A stretch of 64,000 bases of DNA, taken from the NCBI GenBank assembly GCA_963790585.1, contig CAWBOY010000001.1, positions 682,001-746,000 of the forward strand. The letters run 5' to 3'. The number at the start of each line of letters is the position of its first letter. The first letter of the stretch is position 1. Origin of the DNA: CAWBOY01 sp963790585. GTDB lineage: Bacteria; Planctomycetota; Planctomycetia; Gemmatales; Gemmataceae. Position numbers and translations under genes: made by a program. Shown here in pieces: positions 45,871 through 54,735 of this stretch. Under the pieces are notes generated by a model. That model had not been told where the DNA came from and did no database searches. It saw only the letters and a list, made by a program, of their open reading frames with translations.

Positions 45871-48120
45871 TCAATGATTAAACGAAAACTCCGTCGTGTT
45901 CAACAGCGCCCAAAAGAGGTCGCGATACACGTCTTCTTTGTTCACCCCAGGCTCAGCGAGCGATTTGGCGATCGTTGCCTTTTCCGCTGCTTTCGGCAAG
46001 CGTGAAAGTGTCGCCAAGAATAGGTCGTCTACCAGGGCATCGGGACTCTTCCCCGATTTTAGGAGCTTGGCGAGCCTGCCGTCACCGTGGCGAATCTTGG
46101 CAACGACGCTATCGCCGTTTTGCATGTGCAGGAGTTGCGGCAACGTCACCTCGCCGTTGCGCTCGCAGGCACACGCCGTCACGCGCTCGGATCGGCCGAA
46201 GACGCTGAGGAAATAGGATTTCAGCGTCGGGTCAGGCAACTGGCCGGCGCGGATACCGAGCGGATAACCCGGAAAGGCTTCAGGCACTTCCGTGCTTTGG
46301 CACAGGGCATCTAACAACACTTCGGCGGGGAGACGGCGGGCGTTGTAATGCGAGTAAAAGCGCGTGTCGGTTTCATTGGCTGGGCTGGTGGCCGAGGAAA
46401 GTTGATAGGTGCGGGAATTCAGGATCGCCCGCATCAGATATTTCAGATCGAATTTATGGCCGACAAACTCTTGATTAAGGGCTTTCCAAAGTTCTGGGTT
46501 CGTCGGCGGATTGCTGGCGCGGAGGTCGTCGACTGGCTCGACGAGACCGACGCCGAGGTAATGTTGCCAAATCCGATTGACCATGGCGCCGCTGAAATAG
46601 TCGTTCTTGGCGTCGGTCATCCAGTCGGCGAGTTTGATGCGCGGGTCGTCGCCCTCGGCCAGCGCTACGGCGGAACGGTCGAGAGGCTGCGGCTTCATGA
46701 ACTGGCCGGTGCGCGGCTGCGTGATGCCAGCGGGGCCTTTGGGCTTCTTGCCCTCCGCGTCGGCGACTTTCAGTTCGGTAATGCCGTCTTTCGGCTCTTT
46801 GCGATTCAGTTTCACGCGCGAGAAGAAGGCAGCGAAGTGGTAGTAATCGTCCTGCGTATATTTTTCGAGCGGATGATTATGACACTGGGCACAGCCGACG
46901 CGCGTGCCGAGAAAAGCCTGGGCGACCGAGGCGACGACTTCGGAACGCGGCGCTTCGCGGTTCTCGCCGACGGTGACGATGTAATAGCCGATGGCCGGGC
47001 TGTCCGACGACTTGCCGGAGGCGGTAAGGACGTCACGGGCCAACTCGTTCCACGGCCGATTGTCGCCGACTTGCTTGCGTATCCATTCGTAGAAAGAGCG
47101 CACGCCTTTGGTGCCGCGCACGTCATGATCGCGCTCTTTGCGGTTCTGGAAAAGGTCGCTCAGAAACAACGACCAGTGATCGACAAACTCGGGTCGTTCG
47201 AGCAAGGCATCGATCAACTTGGCGCGCTTGTCGGCTGACGTATCGGCCACGAATGTCCGAACCTCGTCCGGCGTCGGCAGAATGCCGAGGGTGTCCAGAA
47301 AGGCCCGGCGAATGAATTCGTGATCCGTACACAGCGGCGACGCTGGGATCTTCAGGACTTCCAGTTTCTTGAAGACATGCTCGTCGATGAAGTTGTTGCG
47401 TTTGCTCCAGGTCTCGCGTTCGGCCGCGCTGAGCGTGACTTCGCGCGGCGCGGTGATGACCGTCACGGCTACCTGCGTCAGGAAGCTGGCGCGAATCGAC
47501 GTTTCGCCGGTTCGCAGCACGGTGACCAAGCCGGCGGAATCGACGGTAGCCATACCAGGATCGTTCGAGTCGAAGCGCGTCAGCCAGGTAACATCTTGCC
47601 AATGGCCATCGCTGAACTTGGCTCGCGCAACCAGCTGCTGTTGCTGCGTCGGCTTGAGCATTCGGCTGCCGGGCTGGATTTCGAGATCGGTTACCATCAG
47701 ATCGTCTTTCGACGGCCCGGGCATGCCCGCCGTCAGCCAGCTGGCGAGAAGCTTATAAGCTCGGCTGTTTTTATCAAAAAGTTTGCCCCCCTCATGAGCG
47801 GCAAGCCCGGTCGCCTTGCGCAAAATCAGGCTGTCTTCCGGAACGCTCGTACTGATGCGGCGGCTCGAAAACTCGCGCGTGAGCCATTGATGATCGAGTT
47901 CGGGAGCGTAGCCGCGCAACGATAGACGAAACCCATTCTGCCCCGCTCCCTTACCATGACATGCACCTTGATTGCAGCCAAAGCGCGTGAACAGCGGCTC
48001 CACTTCGTGGACAAAAGACACGCGCTGCGTCACAGGAGCGGCAGGCCCAACAGGCTCGCCGGCGTTAGCGTCGCCACGACAAAACAGGAGCGCGATCAGA
48101 GCTATCGTTATCCGTTGCAC
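45871..48120 (-). CDS. DUF1549 + DUF1553 protein with Ig-like domain, secreted
   Basis: The product is 749 residues from GTG 48120, which follows GCGAGG by eight bases and directly opens a signal peptide (VQRITIALIALLFCRGDANAGEP); the frame is open further up to 48231. In order: a cytochrome-like segment FGCNQGACHGKGAGQNGFRLSLRG (CX4CH spacing, as commonly seen in this family), an Ig-like (BIG2) part with LVARAKFSDGHWQDVTWLTRF...VLRTGETSIRASFL, DUF1549 (FIRRAFLDTLGILPTPDEV, RVGCAQCHNHPLEKYTQDDYY), and DUF1553 (MVNRIWQHYLGVGLVEPVDDLRASNPPTNPELW, LNSRTYQLSS, YNARRLPAEVLLDAL). It is intact. DUF1501 lies downstream, after an inverted repeat. Confidence 0.9.
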   Translation of the reverse strand: MQRITIALIALLFCRGDANAGEPVGPAAPVTQRVSFVHEVEPLFTRFGCNQGACHGKGAGQNGFRLSLRGYAPELDHQWLTREFSSRRISTSVPEDSLILRKATGLAAHEGGKLFDKNSRAYKLLASWLTAGMPGPSKDDLMVTDLEIQPGSRMLKPTQQQQLVARAKFSDGHWQDVTWLTRFDSNDPGMATVDSAGLVTVLRTGETSIRASFLTQVAVTVITAPREVTLSAAERETWSKRNNFIDEHVFKKLEVLKIPASPLCTDHEFIRRAFLDTLGILPTPDEVRTFVADTSADKRAKLIDALLERPEFVDHWSLFLSDLFQNRKERDHDVRGTKGVRSFYEWIRKQVGDNRPWNELARDVLTASGKSSDSPAIGYYIVTVGENREAPRSEVVASVAQAFLGTRVGCAQCHNHPLEKYTQDDYYHFAAFFSRVKLNRKEPKDGITELKVADAEGKKPKGPAGITQPRTGQFMKPQPLDRSAVALAEGDDPRIKLADWMTDAKNDYFSGAMVNRIWQHYLGVGLVEPVDDLRASNPPTNPELWKALNQEFVGHKFDLKYLMRAILNSRTYQLSSATSPANETDTRFYSHYNARRLPAEVLLDALCQSTEVPEAFPGYPLGIRAGQLPDPTLKSYFLSVFGRSERVTACACERNGEVTLPQLLHMQNGDSVVAKIRHGDGRLAKLLKSGKSPDALVDDLFLATLSRLPKAAEKATIAKSLAEPGVNKEDVYRDLFWALLNTTEFSFNH

Positions 48121-48425
48121 GGCGAACCTCGCCAGGTGGGTTCTCAGAGTATCTGCAAATAAGGCGGGCTTGCGACGCCCGGAGTCTCGGCAGGAATATG
48201 AACTATAGCATAGTTCGCCAGGCGGACGCAAACAACAAGAAAGTTGGGTAGTGTTGTAGGATGCAACAAATTGTCATGGGGACCGAGGACTCTCCACCTC
48301 GAGACTTTCCGCAAGGCGTTTTTGGCAAGACGCGGGACAAAGACATAGAGATGCTTGTCTGGCGTTGAGACACGCTGCATACAGAATGCACGGAAAACCC
48401 GAAAAAGCCTCAGAAGCACAATCAT
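48121..48425. other. Divergent promoter region
   Basis: Separates the minus-strand DUF1549 gene and the plus-strand 48426 gene. Minus-strand frames there are shadows. No consensus promoter is clear. Confidence 0.4.
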
Positions 48426-48948
48426 ATGACGCATGAAGAGTGGCTTGACTGCACAGATGTCCCTGCGATGCTCGAAGTGCTTTGGGACGCTAAAGATGGG
48501 GGTGAACCCACCTTTACGCTCCGAATGCACCGCTACCTCGTGGCCTGTTGCCGCCGGATTTGGAAATTGCTTCCGCAGGAGGGTAACAGACGCGGGATTG
48601 AGGTGGCAGAATGTTACTTGACCGGCTGGGCCACCGATACTGAGTTGCAAAGGGTCAGTTGGGGCTCAGAGGGAGCTGCTTTCATTATAGACTATAATTG
48701 TTACCCAGACTCGATCAAGAAGTGGGTGGATGACGTGCAGGCATTGCCGCCTGACGAGTTGGCTAACATGCTTATTCCGCCAGGCGCTATCCTTGAAATA
48801 AATGCGCGGCACTTGCTCCTGCAGGCGGCGTATTTCGCGGATTTGGCTGCGCGCTACCCCCTGTGCTGTACAGAAGTGGGCTTGGCCGAAATATGCGCTG
48901 TTTCTGTCAGCTAACTTGCTTCGGAAGTATTTCGCGTATCCGCTTTAG
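48426..48948 (+). CDS. Hypothetical protein of the MTxxEWLxCTD type (tail probably frameshifted)
   Basis: The N-terminus MTHEEWLDCTDVPAMLEVLWDAKDG and LRMHRYLVACCRRIWKLLP...GIEVAECYLTG follow a pattern I associate with a lineage-specific protein family of Gemmata-type planctomycetes. The function is unknown. The present frame stops at 48914 as AEICAVSVS; shifted by one base near 48888 it reads WPKYALFLSANLLRKYFAYPL and ends at 48948, more helix-like and probably the true end. The length is then about 174 residues, shorter than the relatives I recall. No close functional neighbours. Confidence 0.55.
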
Positions 48949-49788
48949 GGACAAGCACCCAAAGTTTCGCTTATCTGAGCGATTTTTCGTTATGAGTTAC
49001 ATCGAAGGATTTCGAGGCTTATCCACGTGCATTTCGTTTTGGAGCCACTGAACGTCTCTGAAACAGTTCGACCGTCTTGGCGGCCCAAAAACCCGCGTAT
49101 TCGGGCCATCCCATGGCAAATTCGGAGGTAAGTGGCGCTCGTTTGACCAAGATAACCCCCACCTCGAAAGGAATGGGCGCTGATCACGTGAACGCCAAAA
49201 GTATTTCATCGCGGTAGGCACAGCGGTCGACGGCCACGCTGCGAGCTTTCGAAAACAGAAGGTCGTGATTCAGAGGGTTCTCCGCGGATTTGTTTGCATC
49301 TCGCCCCCGGCCGGCAACGCAACCTTCAGTCATTCAATGTGTTAGAGAGCACGAGCGCTGTGCAAACCGATCCGACATTTTTTGCATCTCGGGGTAGGTC
49401 AGCTTCCGGCCGAGGACAAATCCCGACAAACAGATATTAGCGATGCTCTCCGCGCGGCAGTTGGCGGTGCTTAGAATCTCGTCGTCAAATTGCCGTGTTT
49501 TATCGGGAAAATGCGCGATTCTAAGTGCCGCCAAGGTTGGCGGACCTTAGAATCATTGGCGGAGCTAAGAATCTGTGACGGATGTACGCCAGCCTGCAAA
49601 AGAGGCACCTGCACACCTAACAAGCGGTTTATCGGGGCTGGCAGAGCGGCTGAATAAACGGCGAGTTCCCTAATATCCGCACGACCTCGCTCAAAAGACT
49701 TAAACTCTTCGCCATTTATTCATTTGAAAGCAAGGCAAAGCGCTGGACAATATCTCTACGGATACCCACCCTCCTTGGAACACGCGCC
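48949..49788. other. Long intergenic region with a repeated GGCGG..CTTAGAATC motif
   Basis: More than 800 bases have no supported gene. A minus-strand frame at 49334-49534 (66 residues) is open, but it overlaps the repeats and shows no family features. The main structure is the four-copy 16-bp motif at 49463-49573. The phosphoesterase promoter must lie towards the right end. Confidence 0.6.
49463..49573. repeat. Four copies of a 16-bp motif GGCGGNNCTTAGAATC
   Basis: Copies at 49463-49478 (GGCGGTGCTTAGAATC), 49517-49532 (inverted), 49539-49554 (GGCGGACCTTAGAATC) and 49558-49573 (GGCGGAGCTAAGAATC). The third and fourth are separated by three bases; the first and second form a loose inverted pair. 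They may be operator sites or remnants of a repetitive gene. Confidence 0.6.
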
Positions 49789-51009
49789 ATGCTGCAGACG
49801 TCTCGCCGAGGCTTTTTAGGAGCCGCGCTTGCCGGCCTTTCTTCGGCTCATCTTCTCGGGGCACAGGAGCCGACCGACAAAGCTCTGCCGGTCGAAAAGG
49901 AAGAATCGCCCTTTCAACCGACGACACTATTTTTGACCTGGCAACGCGACCCGACGACGACGATGACCGTGCAATGGGTCGGCACCACCGGCGAGACCGC
50001 GGATACCAAGGTCTATTATCAAGCGGTGGCCGGGGATGAGCTTCAGAGCGAGAAGACGACCGCCAAGCCCTATCCATTCACGGATTATAAGGTCTTCCGT
50101 GCCGAGCTAACGGGACTCAAGCCGGGGACCGAATATAAGTTTCGCGTCGGCAAAGTATCGCCGACCTACAAGTTTCGCACCATGCCGGCCAAGGCGACCG
50201 ACACAATCCACTTCATCAGCGGCGGCGATTGCGGTGTCAACGTCCACGCGACCGCGAACAATATCCAGGCGGCCAAGCAAGACCCGATGTTCGCCTTCAT
50301 CGGCGGCGATTTGGGCTATGACAACGGCAAATCGGTCGAGATCAGCCTGGCGTTTCTCCGCAACTACAGCAAACATATGATCGCTCGCGACGGTCGACTC
50401 ATCCCGATGTTGGCCTGCCTGGGCAACCACGAAGTCGCGGGCGGCTACGGTAAGACACGCAAAGAAGCCCCATTCTTTTACGCTTTATTCGATGGTCTCT
50501 ACCTCGATACTGGCTTCGCAACGCTCGACTTTGGCGATTACCTGAGCCTGGTGATGCTCGACACGAATCACACCTCGCCCATAGCTGGCGAGCAGTCCAA
50601 TTGGCTGGAAAAGCAGCTCAAGGCGCGGGCAGACCATCCCAATGTGATCGTCGCCAACCATGTTCCCTGTTACCCGTCCTTCCGCAATCCGACCGGTGCC
50701 GGTACGAAGGAAGGCACAGGCGAAGGGAACCGCAAACATTGGGTGCCCCTATTTGAGAAATACCGCGTGCCGGTGGTGTTGGAACACCATGACCACACAT
50801 TCAAGCGCACGAAGCCGTTAATCAATGGGATGTGCGACGACAACGGCGTTCTTTATTTAGGCGACGGCTCCTGGGGCAGACTGCGCAATCCGAATACGCC
50901 GGACAAATTGTCGTACCTCGCCAAGACAAGCCACGATTACCACATGTCGCTGCACCGCATCGAGGGCGAGAAGCGGTATCATCTGGCTCTCGATGAGTTT
51001 GGCGCGTGA
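49789..51009 (+). CDS. Secreted metallophosphoesterase with fibronectin-like domain (purple acid phosphatase type)
   Basis: The product is 406 residues. MLQTSRRGFLGAALAGLSSAHLLGAQ is a twin-arginine export signal. The N-terminal FnIII-like part (residues 40-130) has TTMTVQWVGTTGETADTKVYY and AELTGLKPGTEYKFRVG. The metal centre is seen as SGGDCGVN, GGDLGYDNG, CLGNHE, VIVANHVPCYPS and LEHHDHTFKRT. This set matches purple acid phosphatases, although the final GHxH is EHHDH here. It should hydrolyse phosphomonoesters or nucleotides in the periplasm. The gene is intact; a palindromic element follows the stop. Confidence 0.85.
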   Translation: MLQTSRRGFLGAALAGLSSAHLLGAQEPTDKALPVEKEESPFQPTTLFLTWQRDPTTTMTVQWVGTTGETADTKVYYQAVAGDELQSEKTTAKPYPFTDYKVFRAELTGLKPGTEYKFRVGKVSPTYKFRTMPAKATDTIHFISGGDCGVNVHATANNIQAAKQDPMFAFIGGDLGYDNGKSVEISLAFLRNYSKHMIARDGRLIPMLACLGNHEVAGGYGKTRKEAPFFYALFDGLYLDTGFATLDFGDYLSLVMLDTNHTSPIAGEQSNWLEKQLKARADHPNVIVANHVPCYPSFRNPTGAGTKEGTGEGNRKHWVPLFEKYRVPVVLEHHDHTFKRTKPLINGMCDDNGVLYLGDGSWGRLRNPNTPDKLSYLAKTSHDYHMSLHRIEGEKRYHLALDEFGA

Positions 51010-51090
51010 TGGACGTCTGTAGCACGGGGCAACGTCGGAAGGGACTGGTTCGGGTCGGCGGCGATAGTTGACGAGGACGGTACTGACCAC

Positions 51091-51158
51091 TGAGCCTGAA
51101 GCGTAAGCGAAGGGGCACTACCCCGAAGTAATGCCCCTTCGCTTACACTTCAGGCTCA
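51091..51158. repeat. GAGCCTGAAGCG-type palindromic element 2
   Basis: TGAGCCTGAAGCGTAAGCG (from 51091) pairs with CGCTTACACTTCAGGCTCA ending at 51158, plus AAGGGGCA/TGCCCCTT; the loop is about 16 nt. It lies between the convergent phosphoesterase and YkgJ-like genes, so it can end both transcripts. Confidence 0.85.
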
Positions 51159-51171
51159 GTAATACAAATGC

Positions 51172-51711
51172 TCATCGATAAACGTTTTCAATTCTACGTC
51201 GAATTTCCCGCAGCTCTCCATTCAACGCTTCCCTGTCACCGGACTTTCCGATCAGCCCGCGCGCACAGAGGTGTTGCCATACACGATAATACAGGCCGCC
51301 TTCGGCGGCGTCGGCTTGGCGGGCGACGATCGTGGCTTGCGAGCGTTGGGCGATCTCCATTTCCGTCATGTGTGAATCGAAGAAGGCACAGCTATACGGC
51401 GCCTCGGCGTGGACCGCACAGCGGTCCTGAAAAAGCCAATGGCAATGACCGTTGGACTGCCGCGTTGGAACGAGAGTCGGAAACGACTTGTCGGTCAAGG
51501 CGCAGAGGTGGGTCTCGGCCCAAGTGAAAACGTCCTGGCCTGGAGGACAGAGGCGTGTGAGATCTCCGACATCAAGGCTGCCGGGGATATGTTTGCACGG
51601 AGCTGTACAAAAGGCACAACCGCAGACGGTTCGCGCAAAGCCGTGTTGAACACGACTAACGGGCGTGGCCGGTTCGTTCAGCGCGGGCGAATGCGCAGGA
51701 GGTCGAGCCAT
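51172..51711 (-). CDS. YkgJ-like cysteine-cluster protein
   Basis: The product is 179 residues from ATG 51711. The Cys motifs are TVCGCAFCTAPCKHIPG (C-x-C-x2-C-x3-C), a GHCHWLFQDRCAVHAEAPYSCAFFD segment with C-x8-C-x10-C, and scattered others, as in YkgJ/UPF0153 proteins that bind zinc or an iron-sulfur cluster. The chain ends in a basic helix (GELREIRRRIENVYR). A much longer open frame exists upstream, but it overlaps the next gene and is Pro/Arg-rich. The start lies inside the final 34 bases of the upstream membrane protein gene, indicating coupling. Confidence 0.7.
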   Translation of the reverse strand: MARPPAHSPALNEPATPVSRVQHGFARTVCGCAFCTAPCKHIPGSLDVGDLTRLCPPGQDVFTWAETHLCALTDKSFPTLVPTRQSNGHCHWLFQDRCAVHAEAPYSCAFFDSHMTEMEIAQRSQATIVARQADAAEGGLYYRVWQHLCARGLIGKSGDREALNGELREIRRRIENVYR

Positions 51712-52325
51712 TGGTGCGGCTCCAGATGTAAGTGACCCAGGGTGCTGGGTTCGTCGGTCCATAGTGCCAATCCTAGCAGAATCGGTTTGCCGCCGGCGTT
51801 GGCTTTGCCCGCGAGCAGGACCCATCGCGAGGGGGCGCCCTCCGGTTCTGCTTTCTGAGTCCGACGGCGGAACGTCACATCGAAGCCATGTTTGCTCAAT
51901 TGCGGCGGCCACAGGCGGATGCGCGGCTTGTCCTGAGATACGATCGTTCCCAGGCCCGGAATGACGCGGTCAAAGAGTGAGGGAAGATCGCTTGTGGAGA
52001 TGTCGTTGACGGTGCCAGCCGGAGCGACGACAACGAGACGGAGCCGCGCCGGCAGGTGATAAATCCAGAGAATTTGCGAAGCCGACAGCGGCGGCAACGG
52101 GCAACTCTCCAGATGCTCGATTTCTTCGGGTGGGATAACTTCCTGCTTCTGACGGCGGCCAAACAAGAGACGGAAAAAGCCACGGAGCGCCGCGAAGACC
52201 AGCAGGAGGGCAACCACCACTGCAATCGCTATGATGCCCCACCATGCCTCCAACGGCAGCTTGGTGCGGATATCGGTGGGGATAAAGTCGGTCAATGGTT
52301 GGAGGAACTCGCGCAGTTTGTCCAT
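51678..52325 (-). CDS. Membrane-anchored hypothetical protein
   Basis: The product is 215 residues: one hydrophobic helix (AWWGIIAIAVVVALLLVFAALRG, residues 28-50) after a short N-terminal region, then a cytoplasmic or periplasmic domain with LPARLRLVVVAPAGTVNDI, LFDRVIPGLGTIVSQDKPRIRLWP, GFDVTFRRRT and WVLLAGKANAGGKPILLGLALW. It looks like a beta-rich domain. I do not know the family. It overlaps the YkgJ-like gene by 34 bases and follows the esterase gene by 36, so it belongs to the minus-strand block from manC to 51172. Confidence 0.6.
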   Translation of the reverse strand: MDKLREFLQPLTDFIPTDIRTKLPLEAWWGIIAIAVVVALLLVFAALRGFFRLLFGRRQKQEVIPPEEIEHLESCPLPPLSASQILWIYHLPARLRLVVVAPAGTVNDISTSDLPSLFDRVIPGLGTIVSQDKPRIRLWPPQLSKHGFDVTFRRRTQKAEPEGAPSRWVLLAGKANAGGKPILLGLALWTDEPSTLGHLHLEPHQWLDLLRIRPR

Positions 52326-52361
52326 TAGTTTGTACTCTTATACCCTGCGGTCAAGGACGCC

Positions 52362-53129
52362 TCACTCCCTCTTCTGCCCAAACAACCACTTCATCATCTC
52401 CGCGTCCTTATAGGCTGGCTCCCAAGAGTTATGTCCAACTCCCTTGTACTCCGTATATTTCGGATCGCCCCCGGCTTTTTTCAGGGCGGCGACGATGTTG
52501 CGTGAACGACTCGTTTTTACGGCGGTATCTTGATCGCCATGGAAGGTCCAGACGGGGATCTTGCTGATGGTCGGCGCGGTGGCCTCGTCGGCGCCGCCGC
52601 AGATCGGAACGGCGGCGGCGAACCAATCAGGCTTGCGCGCGACCAGGTCCCAGGTGCCGAAGCCGCCCATCGATAGGCCGGTGACGTAGATGCATTTCGG
52701 ATCGACCCGGTATTCTTTTTGAAACTCGGGGATCAACTCGAGCAACAGCTTCATCGGGTCGCTCGGATTCTTCGGCTGCGTGTGCTTGTCCGCGCCCCAA
52801 TCGACCTCGACCCAGCGTTTGCCATCGGGACATTGCGGCGCCAGCAAGAAGCAGGGATAGGCCTTGCGATTTTCAGGCTTGGCGAACTCGGAGACGCCGT
52901 GGATCAATTGTTTGGTGTTGTCCGAGCCACGCTCGCCGGCGCCGTGCAGGAAGATGACCAGCGGATAAACCGTTTTCGAGTCGTAATTCTCCGGTTTCAA
53001 CAGGCGGTAAGCCAAGGTTTTACCCTGGGCATCGGTGTAGACTTTCTTTTCGAGGAGATCGGTCAGTTTGTTGGCCTGGCTCATGGCTGCCGTGGGTAGG
53101 AGAAGCAAAAACGGGAGAGCGTATTTCAT
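52362..53129 (-). CDS. Secreted alpha/beta-hydrolase (esterase/prolyl-oligopeptidase type)
   Basis: The product is 255 residues from ATG 53129, which overlaps the ruvX stop by four bases (ATGA). MKYALPFLLLLPTAAMSQA is a signal peptide. The catalytic set is GLSMGG (nucleophile Ser near 148), a downstream FHGDQDTAV with Asp, and GVGHNSWEPAY with His; FLHGAGERGSDN provides the oxyanion region. The order matches planctomycete carboxylesterases annotated as phospholipase/dienelactone-hydrolase-like. The substrate is not known. A cytosolic resolvase gene and an exported esterase gene share one transcript here. Confidence 0.8.
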   Translation of the reverse strand: MKYALPFLLLLPTAAMSQANKLTDLLEKKVYTDAQGKTLAYRLLKPENYDSKTVYPLVIFLHGAGERGSDNTKQLIHGVSEFAKPENRKAYPCFLLAPQCPDGKRWVEVDWGADKHTQPKNPSDPMKLLLELIPEFQKEYRVDPKCIYVTGLSMGGFGTWDLVARKPDWFAAAVPICGGADEATAPTISKIPVWTFHGDQDTAVKTSRSRNIVAALKKAGGDPKYTEYKGVGHNSWEPAYKDAEMMKWLFGQKRE

Positions 53130-53608
53130 GGTGTCGTTTCCTCTACGGGGCCTTCTTGCGGTGCATCGAGCGACCCCGCCATCGGCACGGCGGGACAGCC
53201 GGAATCGAGATAGGCTTGCAGAAAGATAGACGCGGCCACGCGGTCGCGGCGTTCCTTTCGTTTCTTGTGCGTCAGGCCGGCTTGCCACAGGGCCGACTCG
53301 GCCTGGGTCGTGCTGAAGCGCTCGTCGAAGCAGACGACCGGCAGTCCAGTCGCCTGAGCGAGCCAGTCGCCATACTTTCGAGCCGCGATCGCGCTTTCGC
53401 TTTCGCGGCCATCCAGGTGGATCGGCAAGCCGACGACCAGGCCGACGATGGCTTCGTCGAGGACGAGCTTGCGAAAATAGTCCGCATCAAGGTCGTTGCT
53501 GCGGCGCGTGTACGTCGTGAGCGGGAAGGCGAATTTGCGGTCTAGGTCGCTGATAGCCAGGCCGACGCGCACCTTGCCATAATCAACACCCAGCAGCTTA
53601 CCAATCAC
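53126..53608 (-). CDS. ruvX: RuvX/YqgF-type Holliday-junction resolvase-like protein
   Basis: The product is 160 residues starting with GTG 53608, whose first bases overlap the manC stop (GTGA). The RNase H-like fold is indicated by GKLLGVDYGKVRVGLAISD (first acidic residue), IVGLVVGLPIHLDGRESESA (Glu/Asp), FDERFSTTQAES (acidic) and HKKRKERRDRVAASIFLQAYLD. It takes part in 16S rRNA 5' processing or recombination. The sequence is intact and full length (the usual length is 140-160). Confidence 0.88.
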   Translation of the reverse strand: MIGKLLGVDYGKVRVGLAISDLDRKFAFPLTTYTRRSNDLDADYFRKLVLDEAIVGLVVGLPIHLDGRESESAIAARKYGDWLAQATGLPVVCFDERFSTTQAESALWQAGLTHKKRKERRDRVAASIFLQAYLDSGCPAVPMAGSLDAPQEGPVEETTP

Positions 53609-54687
53609 AGGTAAGCCTCCAAACCGCGTTGCTTCAAGAGCGCGACGAGCTGTTTGATGCCACCCTCCTCACGCCGGTCCGCGATCAAAGTCGCGTCGCC
53701 GTCGCGGATGATGATGAGGTTGTCTACTCCAGCCGTGGCGATGAGCTGGCCCGGCTCGCCAACAATGACGCAATCGTGCGTCTTGATGCCCGCGTGCGTC
53801 GCCAGGACCGTGTTGCCTTGCGCATCCTGAGGGTTCATGCGCTCCAGCGCGAGCCAACTGCCGATGTCATCCCAGCGGAAAGGCGCCTGGACGACCAGCA
53901 CTTTCGGAGCGACTTCGAGCACGGCATAGTCGACGCTGATCGGTTTGATCGCAGTGAACTCGCGCCGCAGCACTTCGTCGCGCTGCGGTGTCTTCCAGGC
54001 GTCGGCGATCCGATTCACGGCGTCGGCCAGCGCGGGATGGTTCGCTTTCAGCGCCGCCAAAACAGTCGAGACTTTCCAAACAAAGATGCCGCTGTTCCAG
54101 TAATACTCGCCGCTGGCCACGAAGCGTTCCGCCAATTCGGCGTCCGGCTTTTCGCGGAACTGCTTGACCTGATAAACCGGCAGACCGAGGCGCGTCGCCG
54201 CTTCCGGGCCGCGATGGATGTAACCGTAACCTGTCGAAGGGAAAGCTGGCGGTATGCCAAAGGTTAATCAGCGCGTCGGGCTGCTCCTCAGCCATCTGGA
54301 CGGCAACCTGAACGGCACGGCGAAACTCCTGGACCGGTTCAATGACATGATCGGCCGGCGTCACGAGCATGACGGCGTCCGGATCGTCGCGGGCAATCAG
54401 GGCGGCGCCGAGACCGACGCAAGGAGCCGTGTCGCGGCCGGCCGGTTCACCGATGATGTGGTCGGCCAGCAAACTCGGGAGCTGGCGGCGCGGTCTCCTC
54501 GCGAGTAGGCCTCGCCGGTGATGACCCAACAGTGCTCGGGCGCGGTCTGAGCTTCGATCCGCTCCAGGGCCTGCTGGATCAGCGTCAGATCACCGGACAT
54601 TTTGAGGAATTGCTTGGGTCGCCGCTGGCGGCTGCGCGGCCAAAAGCGCGTCCCGCCGCCCCCAGCCATAATCATCGCGTGAAGCAT
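53605..54687 (-). CDS. manC: Mannose-1-phosphate guanylyltransferase (frameshifted)
   Basis: The joined product is about 360 residues. The nucleotide-binding start AMIMAGGGGTRFWPRSRQRRPKQFL is diagnostic, followed by ADHIIGEPAGRDTAPCVGLGAA, VMLVTPADHVI, YGYIHRGPE, VKQFREKPD and YYWNSGIFVWK, and FRWDDIGSW, which all match ManC-type pyrophosphorylases (GMP domain) that make GDP-mannose. The isomerase domain of fused ManC is absent. Two breaks lie near 54500 and 54257; the first joint is unclear and may involve more than one indel. GDP-mannose could supply the polyprenyl-phosphate glycosylation cluster at 4.5-8.1 kb, but no link is seen. The GTGA overlap with ruvX shows an operon. Confidence 0.8.
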
Positions 54688-54735
54688 TACGGTCCCCTTG
54701 GGTCAGCGAGAACCGTCCCTGCTCCGCTCACCGCG

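Noticed and set aside
45871..48120. Novel heme site with CX4CH spacing
   Set aside because: The GCNQGACHGK segment is, as far as I know, a usual feature of this DUF1549 subfamily and is not specific to this protein.
49334..49534. 66-residue minus-strand frame in the repeat-motif gap
   Set aside because: Overlaps the 16-bp repeats, no family features and no start context; could be a relic, but this cannot be supported.
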